From the NCBI RefSeq assembly GCF_014779555.2, contig NZ_CP094357.1, positions 3,410,001 through 3,474,000 of the forward strand: a stretch of DNA of 64,000 nt, given 5' to 3'. Under the pieces are notes generated by a model. That model did not search any database and was not told the DNA's origin. It saw only the letters and a list, made by a program, of their open reading frames with translations. This DNA comes from Lysobacter capsici (GTDB taxonomy: Bacteria; Pseudomonadota; Gammaproteobacteria; Xanthomonadales; Xanthomonadaceae). Each line of letters begins with the position of its first letter. The stretch's first letter is position 1. Below are positions 29,085 through 40,538 of the stretch, in pieces. A program made the position numbers and the translations under genes.

Positions 29085-29762
29085 ATGAAACCGATCCCGC
29101 CCCGCCCGCTGCTGCCGATCCTGCCGTATCGCAAGCCGACACCGGGCCGCGACTACTGGGTCGTCGACGATGTCCTGCCCGACCCCGACGGCGTGCGCGC
29201 CCGTTTCCTGGCCAAGACCGACTGGAGCCAGGGCTACCCGTACAAACCCGAAAGCTGGCCCGGGCAGCGCGCCATGCCCGGCCTGAGCGAGGAGGAACTG
29301 GCGATCGTCGAGACCCGGGTGCGCGAGGCGCTCGGCGCCACCCGCCTGTGGGTCGGCGCCGCGCCGGACGGGCAGACCCTCAATCACAACTGCGTGCAGG
29401 TGGTCGGCATCGACGAATGCGAACCGCGCCCGCATACCGACTCACGCACGATGTGCCGCTACGCCGCGGTGCTGTACCTGAACCCTTCGGTGCCGGATCA
29501 CTGCGGCACCGGTTTCTATCGCCAGCGTCTGGGCAACGGCCAGCGCGGCGGCAATACCGTGTCGCCGCCGCACGCCAATCTGGTCGAAGCCCTGGGCACC
29601 CGGTTCGTCGCGCCCGACGCCTTCGTCGAGGACGTGGTGGTCCCGCACCGCTACAACCGCCTGCTGCTGTACCGCGCCAACCTGATCCACAGCGCCAGCG
29701 GCTACTGGGGCCGGACCCTGGACACCATGCGCATGGCCGCGGTGTTCTTCTGGATGGTCTGA
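29085..29762 (+). CDS. DUF6445-like protein, probable Fe(II)/2-oxoglutarate oxygenase fold
   Basis: Function unknown. The 225-residue product has an HxD pair in EPRPHTDSRTMCRYAAVLYLNP, a distal His in YRANLIHSASGYWG and an Arg-containing end (TLDTMRMAAVFFWMV), the layout of the double-stranded beta-helix iron oxygenases; GTGFYRQR lies between them. The family name is given from recall of DUF6445 proteins and should be checked. ATG at 29085, eight codons before the first conserved residues. It is convergent with the isopenicillin-N-synthase-like gene. Confidence 0.65.
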   Translation: MKPIPPRPLLPILPYRKPTPGRDYWVVDDVLPDPDGVRARFLAKTDWSQGYPYKPESWPGQRAMPGLSEEELAIVETRVREALGATRLWVGAAPDGQTLNHNCVQVVGIDECEPRPHTDSRTMCRYAAVLYLNPSVPDHCGTGFYRQRLGNGQRGGNTVSPPHANLVEALGTRFVAPDAFVEDVVVPHRYNRLLLYRANLIHSASGYWGRTLDTMRMAAVFFWMV

Positions 29763-29800
29763 GCCGGGCGCGTGCGGTTTCGCACGAGGCCCGACAAGAC

Positions 29801-29823
29801 GAAGCCGGCGCAAGGCCGGCTTC
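29801..29823. terminator. bidirectional hairpin between convergent genes
   Basis: A 9-bp perfect stem (GAAGCCGGC with GCCGGCTTC, 5-nt loop) lies between the stops of two converging genes (29762 and 29850). No clear T tract on either side. Confidence 0.5.
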
Positions 29824-29849
29824 GCGACGAACGCAAGCGCTGCGGACGC

Positions 29850-30785
29850 TTACTTCAGCTTGATCTCGCGCAGGCGTTCTTCCAGATAACCCTGAGCGGT
29901 GATCGGCTCGGGATAGCGGCTGGGGTTGTCGGCGCTGATCGTCGAGGGCAGCACGTCGATCAGGAAATCCGGATTCGGGTGCAGGAAGAACGGGGTCGAA
30001 TAGCGCGGCTGGCGCGCCTTCTCGCCGGGCGGGTTGACCACGCGGTGGGTGGTCGACGGGTACACGTGGTTGGTCAGGCGCTGCAGCATGTCGCCGATGT
30101 TGACCACGATGGTGTCGGCGTCGGCGGTGAACGGCACCCACTCGCCCTTGCGCGATTTCACTTCCAGGCCGGCGGCGCTGGCGCCGACCAGCAGGGTGAT
30201 CAGGTTGATGTCCTCGTGCGCGCCGGCGCGCTCGTTGGGGATGTCGTCGGCGGTGATCGGCGGGTAGTGGATCGGGCGCAGGATCGAATTGCCGAAATCG
30301 GTCTTGTCGGCGAAATAGGTCTGCGGCAGGCCGATGTGCAGGGCCAGCGCGCTGAGCACGCGCGAACCCAACTGGTCCAGGGTGGTGTACAGGCCGTAGG
30401 CCTGCTCGCGGAACTCGGGGATCTCGTCGGGCCACAGGTTGGCCGGCATCTCGGCGGCGTACTTGGAGTCGCGCGGGATCTCGCGGCCGACGTGCCAGAA
30501 CTCCTTGAGGTCGAAGTGCTTGGCGCCCTTGGCGGTCTCGACCCCGAACGGGGTGTAGCCGCGCGCGCCGCCGCCGCCGGGCACGTGGTACTTGCGCTTG
30601 ACCTCCTCGGGCAGGGCGAAGAAGCGCTTGAACACGTCGTAGGACTGATCGATCTGCTCGGCCGGGATGCCGTGGCCGTTGATGCCGGCGAAGCCCCATT
30701 CGCGGTAGGCCGCGCCGAGTTCGGCGACGAACGCCTCGCGGTCGGTGTCGAAGCGGCGAATGTCCAGGGTGGGAATCTGACTCAC
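29850..30785 (-). CDS. isopenicillin N synthase-like 2-oxoglutarate/Fe(II) oxygenase
   Basis: Soluble non-heme iron oxygenase of unknown substrate. The 311-residue product has the N-terminal DIOX_N domain (IPTLDIRRF, GFAGINGHGIP, FFALPEEVKRKY) and the catalytic domain with HxD in AGAHEDINLITLLVG, a distal His in STTHRVVNPP and the co-substrate-binding RxS in QPRYSTPFF. The start is GTG at 30783-30785 with AGGA about 10 bases upstream; other starts further upstream lie in a low-quality arginine-rich extension. No penicillin-type peptide synthetase is nearby, so a beta-lactam role is not supported. Confidence 0.85.
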   Translation of the reverse strand: MSQIPTLDIRRFDTDREAFVAELGAAYREWGFAGINGHGIPAEQIDQSYDVFKRFFALPEEVKRKYHVPGGGGARGYTPFGVETAKGAKHFDLKEFWHVGREIPRDSKYAAEMPANLWPDEIPEFREQAYGLYTTLDQLGSRVLSALALHIGLPQTYFADKTDFGNSILRPIHYPPITADDIPNERAGAHEDINLITLLVGASAAGLEVKSRKGEWVPFTADADTIVVNIGDMLQRLTNHVYPSTTHRVVNPPGEKARQPRYSTPFFLHPNPDFLIDVLPSTISADNPSRYPEPITAQGYLEERLREIKLK

Positions 30786-31065
30786 GTGGGATGTCCTGTT
30801 GGTGTCTCGTCCGAATAGGCCGCTATCTTCGCTCAAAGCCGCCATCGGCGCGCAAGCCCGCCGGTGGCACATCGAAAGCCGCCGGCGCGGTGGCCCTGGG
30901 GATGAACGAAACCGCCCCAGCCTGAACCACTTGGCACACAAGCCGTGAACAGATCGACCGGCCCGTCCAAAGGTGGTGTTTTAGCGCTGTGCGACAGGCT
31001 AAAGTCGCGCCCCCGACCCGGCGATGTCCGCCGGTTGCAGCACTGCCCGCCGAGGCCCGTACCGC

Positions 31066-32925
31066 ATGCAAGACCCCGCCGCTCGCCCCGCCACCCCGGC
31101 ACGCCGTGCCCTGGCCTGGTTGACCGGCTTCACCCTGGGCAATGCGGCGGTCGCGATCGCGATCGCCGCCTCGAACATTCCCTTCGCCCACCTGGCCGCG
31201 CACTGGAAGGCGGCGTTCTTCCTGACCCTGGCCCTGCCCGGCCACTTCGTGTTCTTCGGGGCCCTGCTCGGCCTGATCCCGTCGCTGCTGGGCCGCCTGA
31301 GCCGGCGCGCGAGCTGGATGACGGTCGCCGCGGTCGTGTTGCAGACGGCTTGGCTATGTCTGTTGGTCGCCGACGCCAAGGTGTTCGCGCTGTACCGCTT
31401 CCACCTCAACGCGATGGTCGCCAACATGGTGTTCGGCGGCGCGATGCAGGACCAGGTGGTGTTTTCCGGCACGGTCTGGGGCCTGATCGCGCTGGCGATC
31501 GCCACCGTGCTGGCCCTGGAAATCGCCGCGGCCTGGCTGTGCTGGCGCTGGATCGAGCGGCGCCCGGGCGCGGTCAAGATCCTGCGGGCCTGGTGGGTCG
31601 CGCTCGCGGTGATGCTGTTCGGCCAGGCCATGATCGCCTACTACGATGCGCGCGGCGATCGCGCGGTGTTGTCGCAACTGCCGTACATCCCGTGGGCGCA
31701 GCCGATCACGCTGAAGGATTCGCTGCACCGCTTCGGGGTCAAGAACAACCCCAACTCCGCCCTGCCCGTGCTCGGCTCGGGCCTGCTGGCGTATCCGCGC
31801 AAGCCGCTGGACTGCGAGGCCGCGCCCAAGCTCAACGTGGTGGTGATCCTGCTCGAATCGCTGCGCCACGACGCGCTCGATCCGACCGTCATGCCCAACA
31901 CCTGGCGTTACGCCCAGCAATCGCAGTGGTTCGACGACCACTACAGCACCGGCAACGCGACCCGCTTCGGCCTGTTCGGCCTGCTGTACGGCCTGCCCGG
32001 CGGTTACTGGCACCCGATGCTGGCCGAACAGCGCGGCTCGGCCTTCATCGGCCAGATGAAGAAAGACGGCTACGCGATGCACATCTACGGCAGCGCGCCG
32101 CTGTACAACCCCGAGTTCGACCGCACCGTGTTCTCGGAGGTGCGCAATCACGTCGTCAACGGCCCGCGCGAACGCCACAGCGCCGAGCGCGACCGCGCGA
32201 TCATCGACCGCCTGCGCGGCGACCTCGCCGCGACCCGGCCCGACCAGCGCTTCTTCGGCTTCGTGTTCCTGGACTCGCCGCACCAGCCCTACTACATGCC
32301 CAAGGGCTACCCGCCGCTGTTCAAGCCGATGGCCGATTCGATCAATCCGCTGGAATTCGGCCCGGACCACGACCCGATCCCGGACTTCAACCGCTACCGC
32401 ACCGCGGTGCATTACAGCGATTCGCTGATCGGCGATTTCCTGGCCAGCCTGCGGGCCAGTCCCTTCGCCGACAACACCGTGGTGCTGATCACCGGCGATC
32501 ACGGCGAGGAGTTCAACGACCTCAAGCAGAACTACTGGGGCCACAACGGCAATTTTTCCGACTACCAGCTGCGCACGCCGTTCGTGCTGCACTGGCCGGG
32601 CAAGCCGCCGCGCAAATTCATCCACACCACCTCGCACCAGGATTTCGTGCCGACCGTGATGCAGCATGCCTTGGGTTGCCGCAACGATCCCAACGACTAC
32701 AGCACCGGCCGCGACCTGTTCGGCCCGGCCCAGACGGCGCGTCCGCTGCTGGTCGAAAGCTGGTCGCAGCGCGGCATCCGCCAGGGCGACCGGATCTACC
32801 TGTTCGACAACTACGGCGCGGCGACGGTGGTGGATCGCAACTACCGGCCGCTGCCGGACGCGAAAGTCGACCCGGCGGCGGTGAGTCAGTCGTGGGAGAT
32901 GTTGACGCGGTTTCAGCAGCGGTGA
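31066..32925 (+). CDS. YejM-like inner-membrane sulfatase-fold protein (DUF3413 + sulfatase)
   Basis: Predicted inner-membrane protein with five N-terminal helices (about residues 10-200) and a periplasmic alkaline-phosphatase-like domain (LNVVVILLESLRHDALDP near 258, VVLITGDHGEEFND near 475, GHNGNFSDYQLRTPF). The 619-residue length and layout match the YejM/PbgA/LapC group, which in enterobacteria controls LPS synthesis through LapB rather than hydrolysing sulfate. ATG at 31066; the upstream in-frame start at 31024 lacks support. It stands alone; no lapB or lpxC is in view. Confidence 0.85.
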   Translation: MQDPAARPATPARRALAWLTGFTLGNAAVAIAIAASNIPFAHLAAHWKAAFFLTLALPGHFVFFGALLGLIPSLLGRLSRRASWMTVAAVVLQTAWLCLLVADAKVFALYRFHLNAMVANMVFGGAMQDQVVFSGTVWGLIALAIATVLALEIAAAWLCWRWIERRPGAVKILRAWWVALAVMLFGQAMIAYYDARGDRAVLSQLPYIPWAQPITLKDSLHRFGVKNNPNSALPVLGSGLLAYPRKPLDCEAAPKLNVVVILLESLRHDALDPTVMPNTWRYAQQSQWFDDHYSTGNATRFGLFGLLYGLPGGYWHPMLAEQRGSAFIGQMKKDGYAMHIYGSAPLYNPEFDRTVFSEVRNHVVNGPRERHSAERDRAIIDRLRGDLAATRPDQRFFGFVFLDSPHQPYYMPKGYPPLFKPMADSINPLEFGPDHDPIPDFNRYRTAVHYSDSLIGDFLASLRASPFADNTVVLITGDHGEEFNDLKQNYWGHNGNFSDYQLRTPFVLHWPGKPPRKFIHTTSHQDFVPTVMQHALGCRNDPNDYSTGRDLFGPAQTARPLLVESWSQRGIRQGDRIYLFDNYGAATVVDRNYRPLPDAKVDPAAVSQSWEMLTRFQQR

Positions 32926-32992
32926 GGTTGGGTGTTTGAGGGCTTGAGGGTTTGAATCGCGCCTGTTGCGTACCCGAGTGATGGCGGCGATA

Positions 32993-33170
32993 CGCGAACC
33001 CCATCGCCCACTTTGGAAAAGGGGGCGCGCGCCCGGCGCCGGTTCGTTTCGATGCGAACAATTGGAGCGCGGGGGATTCGCTTTTCCGCATGACGCAGTG
33101 TGCTTGGAGGAAAAGCAAATCCCCCTGCCCCCTTTTTCAAAGGGGGGGAGTGCATTCCGGTGATCTGGAT
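32993..33170. repeat. GGGGGATTCGCTTTT palindromic element, single copy C1
   Basis: Outer arms CCACTTTGGAAAAGGGGGC (33008-33026) and CCCCCTTTTTCAAAGGGGGG-like (33129-33147); inner arms GGGGGATTCGCTTTT (33072-33086) and AAAAGCAAATCCCCCTG (33111-33127). Located after the sulfatase-fold gene. The rest of the 341-bp gap to glmM shows no gene. Confidence 0.85.
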
Positions 33171-33266
33171 GGGTTGCCAGATACATCGCTCCGTTATGAA
33201 AGGAGCGATGCATCCAGGTGCTTTAGGGGAACGCCGCTGTTCTGCCTAAACCCGCCACCGCGCAAC

Positions 33267-34607
33267 TCAAACCGCCGCGCGCACCGCCGCCGCAAGACTG
33301 TCGAGCGTGTTCTGCATCAGCGTCGCATCGTCGGCTTCGACGGTGACGCGCACCACCGGCTCGGTGCCGGAGGGACGCAGGAAGGCGCGGCCATGGCCGG
33401 CGACGGCCGCTTCGGCTTGCTTCAGCGCGTCTTTGACCGAAGCCGCTTCGGTGGGCTTGGACGTGCCTTCGAAACGCACGTTGACGGTCTTCTGCGGTAC
33501 CCGGCTCAATCCGTCCAGCGCCTGGCGCAGGGTCAGGCCGGTGCGGCCCAGCACTTCCAGCACCTGCAGCGCGCTGACGATGCCGTCGCCGGTGCTGGTG
33601 CGGTCCAGACACAGCAGATGACCGGAAGCTTCGCCGCCGAGGGTGCCGCCGTGCGCGATCAGTTGCTGGTGCACGTAGCGGTCGCCGACCTTGGCGCGCA
33701 GGAAACCGATGCCGCGTTGTTCGAACGCGCGCTCCAGGCCGTAATTGGTCATCAAGGTGCCGACCACCGGGCCCTGCAGGCGTCCGCTGCGCTGCCAGTC
33801 GGTCGCCAGCACGTACAGCAGATCGTCGCCGTCGCAGATGCGGCCTTCGCCGTCGACGAACAGCACCCGGTCGCCGTCGCCGTCGAAGGCGATGCCCAGG
33901 TCCGCGCCGGTGGCCTGCACGCGTTCGACCAGGGTCTGCGGATGGGTCGAGCCCACGCCGTCGTTGATGTTCAAGCCGTTGGGATCGATGCCGATCGCAT
34001 CGACCCGTGCGCCGAGTTCGCGCAACACCAGCGGGCCGGTCTGGTAGGTCGCGCCGTTGGCGCAATCCATCGCGATGCGCATGCCGCTGAGGTCGAAACC
34101 GCGCGGCACCGAGTTCTTGCACGCTTCCAGATAACGGCCGATCGCGTCGCGGGTGCGCACGGCCTTGCCGAGGCGTTCGGACTCGACGGTGCGGAACGGT
34201 TCTTCCAGCGCGGCCTCGATCGCCAGCTCGGTTTCGTCGTCGAGCTTTTCGCCCTCGGCCGAGAAGAACTTGATGCCGTTGTCGTAATGCGGATTGTGCG
34301 AGGCCGAGATCACGATGCCGCCATCGGCGCGCAATGACCGGGTCAGGTGCGCGACCGCCGGGGTCGGCATCGGCCCCATCAGCTGCACGTCCACGCCGGC
34401 GGCGACCAGGCCGGCTTCGAGCGCGGCCTCGAACATGTAGTTCGAGATGCGCGTGTCCTTGCCGATGATGACCATCGGGTTGCGCCAGCCGCGCCGGATC
34501 AGCGCGTGGCCGTATGCGTTGCCAAGGCGCAGGACGAAATCGGCGGAAATCGCGCCTTCGCCCACGCGTCCGCGGATGCCGTCGGTACCAAAATATTTAC
34601 GAGTCAT
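33267..34607 (-). CDS. glmM: phosphoglucosamine mutase
   Basis: Converts glucosamine 6-phosphate to glucosamine 1-phosphate for UDP-GlcNAc synthesis. The 446-residue product begins [10 protein letters not shown], has the phosphoserine loop SASHNP (active Ser at about 103), the metal loop DGDGDR (about 240) and the phosphate-binding RPSGTEP near the C-terminus. ATG at 34605-34607. The 5' leader is part of a GGGAAT repeat (TTCCCATTCCCCATTCCCG) and has no Shine-Dalgarno sequence. It lies downstream of accD on the same strand. Confidence 0.97.
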   Translation of the reverse strand: MTRKYFGTDGIRGRVGEGAISADFVLRLGNAYGHALIRRGWRNPMVIIGKDTRISNYMFEAALEAGLVAAGVDVQLMGPMPTPAVAHLTRSLRADGGIVISASHNPHYDNGIKFFSAEGEKLDDETELAIEAALEEPFRTVESERLGKAVRTRDAIGRYLEACKNSVPRGFDLSGMRIAMDCANGATYQTGPLVLRELGARVDAIGIDPNGLNINDGVGSTHPQTLVERVQATGADLGIAFDGDGDRVLFVDGEGRICDGDDLLYVLATDWQRSGRLQGPVVGTLMTNYGLERAFEQRGIGFLRAKVGDRYVHQQLIAHGGTLGGEASGHLLCLDRTSTGDGIVSALQVLEVLGRTGLTLRQALDGLSRVPQKTVNVRFEGTSKPTEAASVKDALKQAEAAVAGHGRAFLRPSGTEPVVRVTVEADDATLMQNTLDSLAAAVRAAV

Positions 34608-34611
34608 GTGT

Positions 34612-34637
34612 TCGGTTCGGGAATGGGGAATGGGAAA
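34612..34637. repeat. half copy of the GGGAAT element before glmM
   Basis: TTCGGGAATGGGGAATGGGAAAT lies 5 bp upstream of the glmM start and pairs potentially with arms of the full copy at 34775-34883. The 137 bp between the two hold no gene. Confidence 0.65.
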
Positions 34638-34774
34638 TCAAAGCCACGCGGCGTGGTACGGCGCGGTGCCGTCGGGGGATCGCCGCAGCCCGAGTTTGCC
34701 GCATGCCGCATGCGCTACGGTGCCGCGCAGCTGAACGACGCCGCGTAGCGCTTCCGGGTTCACAGTTCCGTAAA

Positions 34775-34883
34775 GCGGGAATGGAGAATCGGGAATGGAG
34801 AATCGAAAAAGCCAAAGCGCGCGCCGCGGCTTTGGCTTTGGTTTTGGTTTTTCCGATTCCCGATTCCCCACTCCCGATTCCCG
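34775..34883. repeat. GGGAATCGGGAAT palindromic element, copy 3
   Basis: Arms 34776-34803 and 34857-34883 surround an inner inverted repeat (AAAGCCAAAGC / GCTTTGGCTTT). It ends 13 bp after the accD stop. Confidence 0.85.
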
Positions 34884-34896
34884 TCGAAGCGGCCGC

Positions 34897-35784
<888 letters not shown>

Positions 35785-35917
35785 GCGTTGGGGGTTTCCT
35801 ATTCAAACGTGTTCAGGCGGTCCCGATGCTGCGGACCGGAGCGCCGCGAGCCATGCTCGCCGGCACGTGATGGGTTGAGTCTAACGCAGCCGGCCGCGGC
35901 GCCCGCCGCGCCCGCGT

Positions 35918-36730
35918 TCAGCCGGCGGCGCCGTCCAGGGCCTGGCGCAGCGGCGCGAGGAAGGCGCCGGCCGCCTGCGCGGCCGCCGCGGCATCGGCGG
36001 TTTCGGCCAGCACCGCGACCAGCGCGCTGCCGACCACCACGCCATCGGCCTCGCGCGCCATGGTCGCGGCGCTGGCAGCGTCCTTGATCCCGAAACCGGC
36101 CACCACCGGCACCTTGCTGCGCGCGCGGATGCGGAGCAGGCGGTCGTTGGCGGCGCCGGTGTCGAGCAGGTCTGCCGCGCCGGTCACGCCGGCGAAACTG
36201 ACGTAATACAGATAGCCCTGCGCGTCGTCGCACAGCAAGGCGATGCGTTCTTCGGTGGTGGTCGGCGAGGCCAGCAGGATCAGCGCCAGTCCGGCGGCGG
36301 CGAAGGCCGCGCGCAGTTCGGCGGCTTCTTCCGGCGGCAGGTCGACCAGCAGCACGCCGTCGACGCCGGCCGCGACCGCGTCGGCGGCGAAGCGGGTCGA
36401 ACCGCGGATCTCGATCGGATTCAGATAGCCCATCAGCACCACCGGCGTATCGGCGTCGCGGCCGCGGAACTCACGCACCGCTTCGAGCACCCAGCTCAAT
36501 CCGGCGCCGCGCGCGATCGCGCGCTCGGAGCTGCGCTGGATGGTCGGGCCGTCGGCCATCGGATCGGAGAACGGCACCCCGAGTTCGATCACGTCGGCGC
36601 CGGCGGCGACCAGCGCGTGCATGACCGGCACGGTCGCCTCCAGCGACGGATCGCCGGCGGTGACGAACGGGATCAGGGCCTTGCGGCCGGCGGCGTGCAG
36701 GTGTTGGAACTTGGCGTCGATTCGATTCAT
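35918..36730 (-). CDS. trpA: tryptophan synthase alpha chain
   Basis: Cleaves indole-3-glycerol phosphate to indole, which passes to TrpB. The 270-residue TIM barrel has the catalytic Glu in ADVIELGVPFSDPMADGPTIQ and the Asp in VLLVDLPPEEA; the phosphate site is in AGFGIKDAA and VVVGSALV. ATG at 36728-36730. The in-frame upstream codons to 37282 cross trpB and are not TrpA. It is separated from trpB by a 196-bp repeat-filled gap. Confidence 0.97.
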   Translation of the reverse strand: MNRIDAKFQHLHAAGRKALIPFVTAGDPSLEATVPVMHALVAAGADVIELGVPFSDPMADGPTIQRSSERAIARGAGLSWVLEAVREFRGRDADTPVVLMGYLNPIEIRGSTRFAADAVAAGVDGVLLVDLPPEEAAELRAAFAAAGLALILLASPTTTEERIALLCDDAQGYLYYVSFAGVTGAADLLDTGAANDRLLRIRARSKVPVVAGFGIKDAASAATMAREADGVVVGSALVAVLAETADAAAAAQAAGAFLAPLRQALDGAAG

Positions 36731-36756
36731 GCGTAGGTCAAAGCTTCTGCTTTTAA

Positions 36757-36916
36757 GCCCCTCTCCCGCGTGCGGGAGAGGGGTTGGGGTGAGGGACCGG
36801 CGGCGGGCGTGGAGTTCGAAAATTCGAACATTGGAGCAACAATGCCGTGCGTATATCGCAGCTGCGTCGCCCTCATCTGCCCTGCGGGCATCTTCTCCCG
36901 CGAGCGGGAGAAGAAA
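36757..36916. repeat. CCCTCTCCCG palindromic element between trpB and trpA
   Basis: CCCCTCTCCCGCGTGCGGGAGAGG at 36758-36781 plus GGTTGGGGTGAGGG, and a second palindrome TTCTCCCGCGAGCGGGAGAA at 36892-36911 preceded by CCCTCATC. The two ends are in inverted orientation around about 90 bp. Confidence 0.75.
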
Positions 36917-36926
36917 AATCCGACGA

Positions 36927-38153
<1,227 letters not shown>

Positions 38154-38364
38154 CGGCTGGCGTTCGTTCGGCAGACGCCACGCGGCGCGCGGCGGAACCG
38201 CCAGTTTAGGGCATCGCGACGCCGACCGTACGCATCGCGGCGTGTCGGAATGGGCTGCGCGGTTGCGCTGTGATCGGGTGGGCAGGGGCGAATTCCTACC
38301 GACGCCCCTGTTTCAGACTGGGGACGTGTCCAGAAGGACGGCGCAGCTGGCCCGACGCCGCAGC
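38154..38364. other. trpB leader, no gene seen
   Basis: About 210 bp of non-repeated sequence upstream of trpB and downstream of the repeat array. It is the only unique sequence in the trpF-trpB gap and is the probable site of a trpB promoter. No leader peptide with Trp codons or attenuator hairpin was recognised. Confidence 0.5.
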
Positions 38365-38985
38365 CCGCGAACTCCATCGCCCCTTTCCAAAGCGGCAATG
38401 CATTCCGGCGATCAGGGTGGTCCGCGAACTCCATCGCCCACTTTGGAAAAGGGGGCGAGCGCCCGGCGTTTGTATGTTTCGATGCAAAGAATCGGAGTGC
38501 GGGGGATTTGCTTTTATTCGCACGACGCTGGGCGCTTGAGGGCAAAAGCGAATCCCCCCTAGCCCCCCTTTTCCAAAGGGGGGAATGCATTCGGGCGATC
38601 GGGATCGTCCGCGAACTCCATCGCCCACTTTGGAAAAGGGGGCGCGCGCCCGGCGTCGGTATGTTTCGGTGCGAACAATCGGAGCGCGGGGGATTTGCTT
38701 TTATCCGCACGAAGCGGCGCGCTTGAGGGCAAAAGCGAATCCCCCCTAGCCCCCCTTTTCCAAAGGGGGGAACGCATTCCGGCGATCGGGATCGTCCGCG
38801 AACTCCATCGCCCACTTTGGAAAAGGGGGCGAGCGCCCGGCGTCGGTATGTTTCGATGCGAAGAATCGGAGCGCGGGGGATTCGCTTTTATTCGCACGAC
38901 ATGGCGCGCCCCGCAGGACACGGCGCGCTGGGGGCAAAAGCGAATCCCCCCTGCCCCCCTTTTCCAAAGGGGGGGAAAGCATTCA
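38365..38985. repeat. tandem array of 187-bp palindromic elements (C2-C4)
   Basis: The motif CCATCGCCCACTTTGGAAAA starts at 38431, 38618 and 38805, an exact 187-bp period. Each unit carries the outer arms CTTTGGAAAAGGGGGCG and CCCCTTTTCCAAAGGGGGG and the inner arms GGGGGATT(T/C)GCTTTT and AAAAGCGAATCCCCCC. A partial unit precedes the first (38365-38412). The array fills most of the space between trpF and trpB. Confidence 0.92.
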
Positions 38986-38999
38986 TTGCGCCGCGCACC

Positions 39000-39662
39000 T
39001 CAATCGACGTGGCAATCGGCCTTGCGCACTTGTTCGACGAAGTGACGCATCTTGTCGCCGTCCTTCAGGCCCGGCGCGCTCTCGATGCCGCTGGACACGT
39101 CCACGCCCCAGGGCAAGGTCGCCAGGATCGCTTCGAATACGTTGTCCGGGGTGATCCCGCCGGCCAGCACGAAGGGTTTCTGCACGCCGACCGGGATGCG
39201 CTTCCAGTCGAAGGTCTTGCCGCTGCCGCCGCTGCCGCCGTGGGCATGGCTGTCGAACAGGAAGCCGGCCGCGCCCGGGTAGCGCATGTGCAGCGCCGAG
39301 GGGTGCTGGTCGGCCAGTTCGCCGCCCATCGGGATGGCTTTCAGGTATGGCACGCCGAAGCCGCGGCAGAACGCGTCGTCCTCGTTGCCGTGGAATTGCA
39401 GCAGGCTCGGCCGGACCTGGCGCACGACTTCGCGCACCTCGTCGACCGGGTTGTCGCTGAACAAGGCGACCGCGTCGACCAGCGGCGCCAGCGCCTGGCG
39501 CATGGCGCGCGCTTCCTCGGGCGCGACCCGGCGCTTGCTGCCGGCGGCGAACACGAAGCCGATCGCGTCGGCGCCGAGCTCGCAGGCCAGGCGCACGTCG
39601 CCGGGACGGGTAAAACCACAGAACTTGATGCGGGTACGGAACAGGGTACGGGGCTGGCTCAA
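39000..39662 (-). CDS. trpF: phosphoribosylanthranilate isomerase
   Basis: Amadori rearrangement step of tryptophan synthesis. The 220-residue TIM barrel begins [30 protein letters not shown], where the Cys is the general base, and has LLQFHGNE and the end motif [15 protein letters not shown]. The start is taken as TTG at 39660-39662: it overlaps the truA stop (TTGA) and GAGGT lies 6 bases upstream; a GTG at 39689 has no good ribosome binding site. Confidence 0.94.
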   Translation of the reverse strand: MSQPRTLFRTRIKFCGFTRPGDVRLACELGADAIGFVFAAGSKRRVAPEEARAMRQALAPLVDAVALFSDNPVDEVREVVRQVRPSLLQFHGNEDDAFCRGFGVPYLKAIPMGGELADQHPSALHMRYPGAAGFLFDSHAHGGSGGSGKTFDWKRIPVGVQKPFVLAGGITPDNVFEAILATLPWGVDVSSGIESAPGLKDGDKMRHFVEQVRKADCHVD

Positions 39663-40501
39663 AGGGTGACCTCGGCAGGCAACTGACACTCGACGGGGTA
39701 GCGCGGCCCGACGAACACCAAGCCCGACGAGGGCGCCGTCGGGCCGGCGACCGTGCGGTCGCGACCGGCCAGCAACTCGGCGATCCAGGTTTCAGGTTGT
39801 TCGCCGCGGCCGACCAGCAGCAAGCTTCCAACAATGTTGCGCACCATATGGTGAAGAAAGGCATTCGCCTGCACCTCCATCTCCACCACCTCGCCGTCGC
39901 GGCGCAGGGCGATGTGCTGCAGGTCACGGCGCGCATGCGGGGCCTGGCAGTGCACGGTGCGGAACGCCGAGAAGTCGTGTTCGCCCAGCAAGGCCTGGGC
40001 GGCGCGGTGCATGGCGTCGGCGTCGAGCGGGCGCCGCTCCCAGGTCAGGTATTGGCGTTGCAACGCCGGCCGCACCGGCCGGTTGAGGATGCGGTAGCGG
40101 TAGCGACGGGCGCGCGCGGAAAAACGCGCATGGAACCCGGGCGCGACCGGCACGCACCAGCGCACGCACACCGACGGCGGCAGGCGCGAGGTGGTGCCCA
40201 GCACCCAGCCGCGCGGCTCGCGTTCGACCGGGCTGTCGAAATGCACGACCTGGCAGGCCGCATGGACCCCCGAATCGGTGCGTCCGGCGCAGGTCACATC
40301 GATCGGCGCGCCGGCGACGAAGCTCAGGGCCTGCTCCAGGGTGGTCTGCACGGTCGCTTCGCCGCGCAGGTCCGGCTCGCCCGGACGCACCAGGCGCTGC
40401 CAGCCGGAGTATTCGCTGCCGTCGTATTCCACGCCCAGGGCGTAGCGCCGCACCGGTGCGGCGCCGTCGCTGGTCTGAGGCTGTTGCTGCTCTACCGCCA
40501 T
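39659..40501 (-). CDS. truA: tRNA pseudouridine(38-40) synthase
   Basis: Modifies U38-U40 in the anticodon stem of many tRNAs. The 280-residue product has [18 protein letters not shown], the catalytic Asp at about 76 in [11 protein letters not shown] and [22 protein letters not shown] at 40499-40501. Its stop overlaps the trpF start, so the two are translationally coupled. Confidence 0.96.
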   Translation of the reverse strand: MAVEQQQPQTSDGAAPVRRYALGVEYDGSEYSGWQRLVRPGEPDLRGEATVQTTLEQALSFVAGAPIDVTCAGRTDSGVHAACQVVHFDSPVEREPRGWVLGTTSRLPPSVCVRWCVPVAPGFHARFSARARRYRYRILNRPVRPALQRQYLTWERRPLDADAMHRAAQALLGEHDFSAFRTVHCQAPHARRDLQHIALRRDGEVVEMEVQANAFLHHMVRNIVGSLLLVGRGEQPETWIAELLAGRDRTVAGPTAPSSGLVFVGPRYPVECQLPAEVTL

Positions 40502-40538
40502 CGGTGGTTGCCCCGCCCGCTCGCCGCGCTGGCGCGCT

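Noticed and set aside
29850-30785. Beta-lactam biosynthesis gene
   Set aside because: The isopenicillin-N-synthase-like fold is widespread in general 2-oxoglutarate oxygenases and no ACV synthetase or other pathway gene is nearby.
38154-38364. A trp attenuator before trpB
   Set aside because: No short frame with Trp codons and no terminator/antiterminator hairpin pair could be found.
38365-38985. Possible CRISPR or insertion sequence at the 187-bp array
   Set aside because: No transposase frame and no unique spacers; the units are non-coding inverted repeats.
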